This document shows, piece after piece, positions 35,007-40,707 of a DNA stretch of 40,707 nt. The notes under the pieces were generated by a model. That model was given only the letters and a program-made list of their open reading frames with translations, was not told the origin of the DNA and ran no database searches. Position 1 is the stretch's first letter. Every line of letters starts with the position of its first letter. A program made the position numbers and the translations under genes. Source of the stretch: Bacteroides sp. (GTDB lineage: Bacteria > Bacteroidota > Bacteroidia > Bacteroidales > Bacteroidaceae); contig JASLCG010000080.1 of NCBI GenBank assembly GCA_030151885.1, positions 1-40,707 of the forward strand. Reading direction: 5' to 3'.

Positions 35007-35137
35007 TATTTTTGATTTGAACCTTAAAAATTGTGACAAACTATATTGAATAGATATTATATAAAATCTAGAAACTTATTTGTAAACAGATAGTTTGTTA
35101 ATCTAGTAGCCTCGTATAAATTTGCGAGGCTATTTTT
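35007..35137 (+). ncRNA. Candidate small RNA with promoter and terminator
   Basis: TATTTTTG at 35007-35014 fits the -7 box, so a transcript could start near 35021. ACAAACTAT (35036-35044) pairs with ATAGTTTGT (35090-35098) to form a closing stem. TAGCCTCG (35107-35114) pairs with CGAGGCTA (35125-35132), followed by a T-run at 35133-35137, as in a plus-strand terminator. The sulfatase gene already has its own terminator 300 bases upstream, so this second one needs another transcript to end. No -33 box is clear. Confidence 0.4.
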
Positions 35138-35160
35138 ATAAACTAGTGCTATATGTCAGG

Positions 35161-36102
35161 TTATATTCTAGATAAAACTGGAATCATGAGTTTGTTAGAG
35201 GTAAGGAACTTACTCTTGCTTTTATCGAATACCATTAAAGAAGAATCATCATCTTTAAATTCACTTATTATCCAGCCATCTGTTTGTTGGGGAATAAACA
35301 TTAGCTCTATGTCTGTAGTACTATTGCTGGCGATTGTAGCTAGAGCTTGTGTATAAATATTTATGTCAGCTTTTTTACTTTTAATATCAATTACCTTAAG
35401 TGTATTGTTATTTATTTCTGTAATTATAACTGCTTGTAATTTATCAAAATAGTAGATTCTATTTTTAAATGCATGCAAGGAGTGACAGTAAAAAAGATCT
35501 AATGGCTCATTATTTAGAAATCTAAAAGTGTGTAGTGGATTATTATTTGGTAAACACGATTTGAAAATTTCTAAATCTTTGTCAGTGGTTAAATTTAGTA
35601 ATCTATATTGTAGTGTTGCTAATCTATTTAATGATAATGTAGATCTTGAAGCTTTATATTCTACAATTGATTTGAAGTTCTTTTTACTATAAAAGTCTAA
35701 AGTATTATCATTTGTAAATAAAAACAGCTCACAGTCATTATTTTTAAAATCAGAAATCACTTTATCTAGTAGATATCCAGCAAGTCCTTTTTCTCTAAAT
35801 GAGGGTAAAGTACATAGAGTGCTTATCTGCAATAGGGTTTGGTAATGTAAGGTTGTATTAATAGTATATTCTACAACTTGAGTTATAGCTGTAATATGAG
35901 ATACAACTTTATTATCTATTGATAATGAATATAAATGGTACTTATTACGATTAAAATAGTTGTTAGTATAAAAGTATTTAAAGTCTATACAAAAAACCTC
36001 TTGTGTTAAATTGTCAAGTGCATCTGCATAGGTTTTGTCATTACTATATTCATTAATATGTAGCGTATAGGTAGTATTATTGATAAAACATTTAGATACC
36101 AT
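35161..36102 (-). CDS. GNAT family N-acetyltransferase-like protein
   Basis: This 313-residue cytoplasmic protein has an acetyl-CoA-binding motif A at about 93-115 (ISTLCTLPSFREKGLAGYLLDKVI; R/QxxGxx pattern is REKGLA). Motif B-like FYSKKNFKSIV lies near 135-145. The C-terminal half has a second region without a clear motif, possibly a degenerate GNAT or lid domain. Substrate unknown. It begins 17 bases after the stop of the DUF6377 gene upstream on the minus strand, so the two are probably co-transcribed. That link to a membrane regulator is the only hint of role. Confidence 0.8.
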   Translation of the reverse strand: MVSKCFINNTTYTLHINEYSNDKTYADALDNLTQEVFCIDFKYFYTNNYFNRNKYHLYSLSIDNKVVSHITAITQVVEYTINTTLHYQTLLQISTLCTLPSFREKGLAGYLLDKVISDFKNNDCELFLFTNDNTLDFYSKKNFKSIVEYKASRSTLSLNRLATLQYRLLNLTTDKDLEIFKSCLPNNNPLHTFRFLNNEPLDLFYCHSLHAFKNRIYYFDKLQAVIITEINNNTLKVIDIKSKKADINIYTQALATIASNSTTDIELMFIPQQTDGWIISEFKDDDSSLMVFDKSKSKFLTSNKLMIPVLSRI

Positions 36103-36119
36103 GTAATTAATGATATAGA

Positions 36120-37739
36120 TTATTTATGTAGTGTGGTAAATTCTCCAATTTTGATAACATCTTCATCAAAAGTGTCTTTGCATATAGCTTTACTCTTAAC
36201 TTTAGTTCTATTATTATAAATTGTTTGTGGTGAATAATGTAAAAAAGAAGCAATTTTAGAGCTATCGCTTATGCCTAATCTTATTAAGGCATATATACGT
36301 AAATCTCTATTTAATATTTCTCCTTGTTTTAACTCTATCTGTTCATCAGGAAGTAGTAGTTTATTAAACTCTTTAACAAAGTTGGGAAATATCTTAATAA
36401 AAGAAGTATCAAAAAAATCGAAGAAGTCTGCCAACTCTTGTTCAATACTAAAGGTGCTATTAACCATTTGGTAGAGTTCATCTACTTGTTTTGCTATAAT
36501 TTTTCTTTTTACAGTAACTCGAAACTCGTTCAGCTTATCAATATATGTAGTGCATAAGTCTGAGAAAAGACCTATGTACTCTTCTTTTGTTTTATTACTT
36601 AGAATTAGCTTTTGGTTCAACTCTTGGAGTCTGATATTAAGTTCTTCTAGTTCTTGTCCTGTTTTTTTACTTGTTTTGTTGTGTGTATATATTTTATATA
36701 TAAGATATAATAGTGCTATGATTAGGAGAATTAACCCTCCAGATACACCTGTTAATATCTTATTTTCTTTTGAACTTTTATCTTGGTATGCTTTCAGAAT
36801 AATAGGCATCTTATCGGCTATTTGGATTACTCGTAACCTGTTGTTAAAGAAACAAGCATCTTCCATAGCACTCTTTATATATTTATAAGCTCTGTCTAGT
36901 TGTTTGGGTTTATGTTTGAAAATGTATATAGCTAAATCTTGCATGGCAGAATTTTCCATAAGAGAGTTCTCTACATCACATATAGCTGCTTTAGTAAGGT
37001 ATTCTTCATACTTTATTAGATTGCCATATCTTCTGTAAATCTCAGCGATTCGATATGCTATGACAGAGTATTGAGCAGGATATTGCAATTCAGGTAAAAG
37101 GTCTAGGTAGATGTCTAGAGATCTTTCTAAAAGGCCACTATGTAGAGCCATTTTTGCTGTGTAGTATTGTTTATAGTGGCCATTAGGAGGTAATAAACGG
37201 AATACTGAGTCGCAATAGTTGTATTCTAACTCTCTGTATTGTGGAGAAAAAATAGAATCATTTGTAAACTCTTTAAGTCCACAATATATCCACTCATAAT
37301 TGGCATATATGCGCGACTTCATATTAACATCAATATTTTTAGACTCATCGATCTCCTCCATACGTTCTATAGCTTCTTTATACATACCGCAGGTAGCAAG
37401 AATGAAAGCTATATCACATATGTTCTCATTAATATAAAAAGGCTTATTAATTTTATTTGCTATTTCTGTGGCCTTTTTTCCGTAAGATAGAGCTTTGTCA
37501 TAGTTGTATCTCTTATATTCTCTAAAAATGGATCTCGTTATGACATATTGTTCTTGAAGAGTTATATCAGGCATTTTATATAACATTTTAATGCTATCGA
37601 TTTTTAACTCTTTTTTTTGCATTAGTTCTGATTTCCTATCAATTAAATTATCTAGTTTCTCTAATAATTTTGTATTTGTAGCGTGTGTTACTTGTAACGA
37701 AACACAACATATAATGGATAATAGGATTCTTTTATACAT
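36120..37739 (-). CDS. DUF6377-type membrane-anchored regulator, paralogue A
   Basis: This 539-residue protein has a signal peptide (MYKRILLSIICCVSLQVTHA), a periplasmic helical TPR-like region to about residue 325, one transmembrane segment near 330-350 (LTGVSGGLILLIIALLYLIYKIY), a coiled coil (ELEELNIRLQELNQKLILSNKTKEEY), and a cytoplasmic C-terminal domain. The last part ends in a helix-turn-helix-like segment (LRIYALIRLGISDSSKIASFLHYSPQTIYNNRTKVKSKA). It matches the DUF6377 family of Bacteroidetes. The layout suggests a one-component regulator that senses a periplasmic signal and binds DNA from the membrane; this is inferred. A paralogue lies 121 bases upstream. Confidence 0.87.
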   Translation of the reverse strand: MYKRILLSIICCVSLQVTHATNTKLLEKLDNLIDRKSELMQKKELKIDSIKMLYKMPDITLQEQYVITRSIFREYKRYNYDKALSYGKKATEIANKINKPFYINENICDIAFILATCGMYKEAIERMEEIDESKNIDVNMKSRIYANYEWIYCGLKEFTNDSIFSPQYRELEYNYCDSVFRLLPPNGHYKQYYTAKMALHSGLLERSLDIYLDLLPELQYPAQYSVIAYRIAEIYRRYGNLIKYEEYLTKAAICDVENSLMENSAMQDLAIYIFKHKPKQLDRAYKYIKSAMEDACFFNNRLRVIQIADKMPIILKAYQDKSSKENKILTGVSGGLILLIIALLYLIYKIYTHNKTSKKTGQELEELNIRLQELNQKLILSNKTKEEYIGLFSDLCTTYIDKLNEFRVTVKRKIIAKQVDELYQMVNSTFSIEQELADFFDFFDTSFIKIFPNFVKEFNKLLLPDEQIELKQGEILNRDLRIYALIRLGISDSSKIASFLHYSPQTIYNNRTKVKSKAICKDTFDEDVIKIGEFTTLHK

Positions 37740-37860
37740 AATATTTTGTCACTGATATAGTTTTCTTATTTATTTATTAAAAATTAAGATGTATCATACT
37801 GTAAATAGTCCTATGAACTATATAATGAAAATCTTAACCAAGGTGTGCTACAGTTTATAG
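37740..37860. other. Spacer between the two DUF6377 genes
   Basis: ATATAGTT (37755-37762) and AACTATAT (37816-37823) form an 8-bp dyad with a long loop. It could be an operator or nothing; no terminator or TAnnTTTG box is evident for the minus strand. Confidence 0.3.
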
Positions 37861-39471
37861 CTATTCAGTACCACCAATATGTAATACTTCGTTTTCGAAA
37901 GTCTCTCTATTTAAAGCCTTGTTTTTTACTTTGGTCCTATTGTTGTAAATTGTTTGTGGAGAGTAGTGCAGAAATGCTGCTATTTTAGAGCTGTCACTAA
38001 TGCCTAGCCTTATTAAGGCATATATTCTGAGCTCTCTATTTAAAAGCTCTCCATTTTTTAAAACCAATTGTTCTTCAGGCTTTAACAGGAGGTTGAAATC
38101 ATCTACAAATGACGGAAAAATTTTTAGAAAAGCATTATCAAAAACGTCAAAAAAATCTTTTAATTCTTGTTCAATGCTAAAGGTACTGTTAACCCTTGCA
38201 AAAAGTCTGTCTATTTGTTTTGACACTATTTTACGTTTTACAGTTACTCTAAATTCATCAAGCTTGTGAATATATGAAGTACAAAGGTCTGAAAAGAGTC
38301 CAATATACTCTTCTTTAGTTTTATTGCTAATGCGTAGCTTTTCATTGGTGTTCATTAAAACTGCATTGAGTTGTTCTAGTTTTAGCTTAATACTTTTAAC
38401 TTTATCTACCTGTTTAAAGTTATACCAAGCCAACAATAGTACAGCACAGAAAAGTATACTTACTCCAATAACGAGTAGAGTTAAATTGCGACTGATTTTA
38501 TCTCTTTGCTCTTTATATGCATTTACAATTAAAGGGAGTATCTCTGAAATTTGGACTATTCTTAATCTGCTATTGTAGAATCTTGCATCTTCCATTGCAC
38601 ATTGTATATATGTGAACATCCGATCTAGTTCTTTGGGGTTGTGTGTGTATAAACTAATAGCAAGTAACTGTAAAGCATGGTTCTCTTTTTGTGCGCTTTG
38701 AATATCGGCTACTGCTGATAATGCTAGGTATTTCTGATAGTTAAGTACATCACCAAACCTATTATATATACTAGATATATCAAAAGCGATAATAGCATAG
38801 ATACTATCTTTGGGATTTACCTCTTCAAGAATCTCTAAGTATAACTTTAGAGAGTATTCAAGCATTCCACTTTGTCTTAATGTTTTTGCCTGATAGTGCT
38901 TAAAGCTAATAGAGTGTTTGGGAAGAAGTGCTGTTATAGAATCTCGATATAAAAACTCTAACTTTTCGTATTCAGGAGAAAATAATTCATCATTAGAGTA
39001 CTCTTTAGCTGCATAATAGACTCCTTCGTATGCACTATAAAAAGGTATTAGTAAATCTCTACTTAATGAATTACGATCGATAAGCTCTAGGTGATCCATA
39101 GATTCTCTATACATTCCTGTATTAGTAAGGAGTCTAGAAATATCAATTAGTGTTTGGTTTAAGAGCTTTTGATCTTTCAATTCTTTGGCAATGGCTTTGT
39201 TTTTGAGAACATATTCCATTGCATCATCATACCTATAAGCATAATACTCGTAGAATATTTTGTAATTTATTTCATATAGTTTTTCAGCTTCTAATTCTGT
39301 ATTATTTGTGAGCTTTTTTAAACTATCAATTCTGTCTTCTTTTAACTGCATATAGTATGCTCTTTCTGTAATGAATTTATCTAGCTTATCTAGGTAATCG
39401 TTTTCTTTAGATAAAGAAATATTTACAGAAAAAACAAAACTCAGTATAAGGGTGAGTGTCTTTTTGTACAT
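37861..39471 (-). CDS. DUF6377-type membrane-anchored regulator, paralogue B
   Basis: This 536-residue paralogue of the gene just downstream has the same order: signal peptide (MYKKTLTLILSFVFSVNISLS), TPR-like periplasmic region, transmembrane segment near 327-347 (LTLLVIGVSILFCAVLLLAWY), coiled coil, and C-terminal HTH-like end (LRIYALIRLGISDSSKIAAFLHYSPQTIYNNRTKVKNKA). The C-terminal cytoplasmic halves are nearly superimposable, while the periplasmic halves have diverged. That suggests both act on similar DNA sites or partners but sense different signals. A -7-like box lies upstream on the minus strand. Confidence 0.87.
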   Translation of the reverse strand: MYKKTLTLILSFVFSVNISLSKENDYLDKLDKFITERAYYMQLKEDRIDSLKKLTNNTELEAEKLYEINYKIFYEYYAYRYDDAMEYVLKNKAIAKELKDQKLLNQTLIDISRLLTNTGMYRESMDHLELIDRNSLSRDLLIPFYSAYEGVYYAAKEYSNDELFSPEYEKLEFLYRDSITALLPKHSISFKHYQAKTLRQSGMLEYSLKLYLEILEEVNPKDSIYAIIAFDISSIYNRFGDVLNYQKYLALSAVADIQSAQKENHALQLLAISLYTHNPKELDRMFTYIQCAMEDARFYNSRLRIVQISEILPLIVNAYKEQRDKISRNLTLLVIGVSILFCAVLLLAWYNFKQVDKVKSIKLKLEQLNAVLMNTNEKLRISNKTKEEYIGLFSDLCTSYIHKLDEFRVTVKRKIVSKQIDRLFARVNSTFSIEQELKDFFDVFDNAFLKIFPSFVDDFNLLLKPEEQLVLKNGELLNRELRIYALIRLGISDSSKIAAFLHYSPQTIYNNRTKVKNKALNRETFENEVLHIGGTE

Positions 39472-39499
39472 AGTATATTTTAGTTCATTCTAGCTGCTG

Positions 39500-39507
39500 C
39501 AAATATA
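39500..39507 (-). promoter_or_regulatory. Candidate -7 promoter box for DUF6377 paralogue B
   Basis: On the minus strand this reads TATATTTG (TAnnTTTG), 28 bases upstream of the ATG. No well-spaced -33 box was seen. Confidence 0.4.
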
Positions 39508-39702
39508 CTAAAATAACAACAATAAGCACTTTTTATGATAAAAAATAGTTATATACATCTACCTATAAGTATTTAATGCTAAAAAATATATTATTGATTA
39601 TTAGTTGTTTAGTGTGTTTGTATACTATAAAATATCTACCTACATTACTACTGATGTTATTAATAGAGTAATCCTTTTTATACATTTGTAGTGTGTAAGT
39701 TT

Positions 39703-39737
39703 AAAAAGTGATTGTTTATTTGCAATCACAATTTTTT
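39703..39737. terminator. Bidirectional terminator-like hairpin
   Basis: GTGATTG (39708-39714) pairs with CAATCAC (39723-39729). On the minus strand TTTTT follows the stem directly; on the plus strand AA then six T residues follow. It probably stops minus-strand readthrough from the right-edge gene before the DUF6377 genes. Confidence 0.6.
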
Positions 39738-39753
39738 AAATAGTGTTATTTAA

Positions 39754-39788
39754 ACCTTAACTATGAAGTGAACCTACCTTAGCTATGA
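39754..39788. repeat. 13-bp direct repeat with 22-bp period
   Basis: ACCTTAACTATGA (39754-39766) and ACCTTAGCTATGA (39776-39788) differ at one base. The 22-base spacing is about two helical turns, which fits two copies of a DNA-binding protein on one face. It lies about 285 bases upstream of DUF6377 paralogue B. Confidence 0.45.
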
Positions 39789-40090
39789 GAAACTCTATGT
39801 GAAGTATTAGTTATAGAATTTTTCATGTTTTTTAAACAATGTAAAAGTCACTTTTTAAAACTTTAATTCCTAAAATAATAGGAGATTATTAGTGATATTA
39901 GTGGCAGATTAATCTACTTGTATTTAAAGTAGTAACTCTTGAGTAATTTATTGCATAGTATTTTAATATACTACAATAATTTAAAGTAAGAGATGATCTA
40001 AAAACAACTTACTTATTTACCATTGATAAAATAAAAAACGTGATTAATTCTAACTAATAACTTCAAAAATATAATCTAATAAATGCATAC

Positions 40091-40126
40091 CATCTGTTTA
40101 ATCTAATTAGACAGATGTTTTCTTCT
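40091..40126 (+). terminator. Terminator-like hairpin, plus strand
   Basis: CATCTGTTTAAT (40091-40102) pairs with ATTAGACAGATG (40106-40117), one wobble, loop CTA, followed by TTTTCTTCT. The T-run is only on the plus strand, but no plus-strand gene lies upstream. Confidence 0.4.
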
Positions 40127-40193
40127 GATTAGAAGTGTAACCTCCTAAGTGTCGATACATATTCTTATTTATAATGTATTTGAATAAACTTTG

Positions 40194-40707
40194 TTATAAT
40201 TTATCTGTTTTTATCCAATACTGCTCAACTGCTGTAAGTTTAAATAGTATTTTGTTATACTCTACGTAAAGGGGCTCATCCATAATATATCGTACTCCGA
40301 TTAAATTTATGCCAGGTTTATTAATTTTATTTTTATGGATTCGTTTACTATTGATTTTATCCATTATATTTAGATATACTATTTCTCGATCTTTATTATA
40401 TAAAACAACTTCTGTCTCAGAATTAGTAACAATCCTTAATTGTTGTTCTTGATTGCTCTTTGGTAATCCATAAGCTAAGTGTAATTGTAAGTAGGCTTTA
40501 TCGTAGAGTTTATTAATTGCTGTAAGTGTATTATAAATTTCTAACTTGTTTTCTGCAATGTAGTTTATGCCCACAATAAAGTCGTCTGAGTGTAAATAAT
40601 CATCTTTATCAGACATTGCAACACTTACTTTACCTGAATTTAGTGCTACTGTACACACTAATCCTATATCCAAGTGGTTAGTTAATAGGATGTATCGCTT
40701 ATTACTA
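40194..40707 (-). CDS. Hypothetical protein, 5' end beyond window
   Basis: The reading frame stays open to the window edge: upstream of the TTG at 40673 the minus strand continues without stop (...SNKRYILLTNHLDIGLVC). The visible 170 or so residues are therefore the C-terminal part of a longer protein, and the TTG is not a credible start. I recognise no family. The sequence is rich in Asn, Lys and Ile with no membrane segment; the pattern of alternating short strands (ETEVVLYNKDREIVYLNIMD) suggests a beta-rich domain. No terminator is evident right after its stop. Confidence 0.7.
   Translation of the reverse strand, partial: SNKRYILLTNHLDIGLVCTVALNSGKVSVAMSDKDDYLHSDDFIVGINYIAENKLEIYNTLTAINKLYDKAYLQLHLAYGLPKSNQEQQLRIVTNSETEVVLYNKDREIVYLNIMDKINSKRIHKNKINKPGINLIGVRYIMDEPLYVEYNKILFKLTAVEQYWIKTDKL

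Larger units (their letters stand above)
39508..40193. other. Long AT-rich intergenic region
   Basis: No ORF is supported over nearly 700 bases. It holds the bidirectional terminator-like hairpin at 39703-39737, the direct repeats at 39754-39788, a possible minus-strand -7 box (TATTTTTG, plus-strand 40064-40071) and the hairpin at 40091-40117. A minus-strand RNA from about 40057 to 39703 is conceivable but unsupported otherwise. Confidence 0.4.

Noticed and set aside
35153..35356. 67-codon plus-strand ORF overlapping the 3' end of the GNAT gene
   Set aside because: It is antisense to a well-supported coding region and has no recognisable protein features.
40671..40673. TTG as start of the right-edge gene
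   Set aside because: The frame is open without stop to the window edge, so the gene is most likely truncated there.

Overview
The window looks like a chromosomal segment of a low-GC anaerobe of the order Bacteroidales, probably Bacteroides or a close relative. The evidence is AT-rich leaders without strong Shine-Dalgarno sites, several candidate promoters with the Bacteroidetes -7 motif TAnnTTTG, many lipoproteins ending their signals in a Cys lipobox, TonB-dependent receptors, a GH123-type glycosidase and a Ser-type sulfatase. I see no transposase, integrase, phage gene or CRISPR array. The species call is inference.

Layout. 1-103: 3' part of a tRNA-Arg(TCT) and its terminator. 386-4073: a cobalamin riboswitch, a TonB-dependent receptor and a CbiK-like chelatase lipoprotein. 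4281-6089 (minus): a GH123/DUF4091 lipoprotein. 6124-9923: a long leader with overlapping dyad symmetries, then pflB and pflA separated by a terminator-like hairpin. 10007-11734: a pirin divergent from a LysR regulator, sharing a palindromic operator candidate. 11794-14388 (minus): gpmA and a B12-binding radical SAM protein. 14454-18784: DUF2461, glgB and a GH31 glycosidase. 18844-22096 (minus): an unknown protein, a cytoplasmic GH13 amylase and a patatin-like lipase. 22538-25471 (minus): a tight four-gene operon of a SatD-family regulator, a DUF3307 membrane protein and two unrecognised membrane proteins. 25778-32842: a second cobalamin riboswitch, a BtuB-like receptor and three surface lipoproteins. 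33207-34781: a sulfatase. 35161-39471 (minus): a GNAT protein and two paralogous DUF6377 membrane regulators. The minus-strand gene at the right edge is cut by the window end.

How the genes fit together. Corrinoids are the strongest theme. Two separate riboswitches control two different receptor operons: one pairs the receptor with a chelatase-like lipoprotein, the other with YncE/BtuG-type propellers and an internally duplicated lipoprotein. A likely corrinoid-using radical SAM enzyme lies between them. A second theme is anaerobic sugar metabolism: pyruvate formate-lyase and its activase, phosphoglycerate mutase, glycogen branching enzyme, a periplasmic GH31 and a cytoplasmic amylase.

The best candidates for undescribed biology are the SatD/DUF3307 operon, whose regulator keeps both metal aspartates of a class III cyclase-like fold but has lost the catalytic Asn and Arg; the duplicated lipoprotein of the B12 operon; the chelatase-receptor pair under B12 control; and the tandem membrane-anchored regulators. 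Intergenic candidates include a small RNA near 35021-35137 and structured DNA or RNA upstream of pflB.
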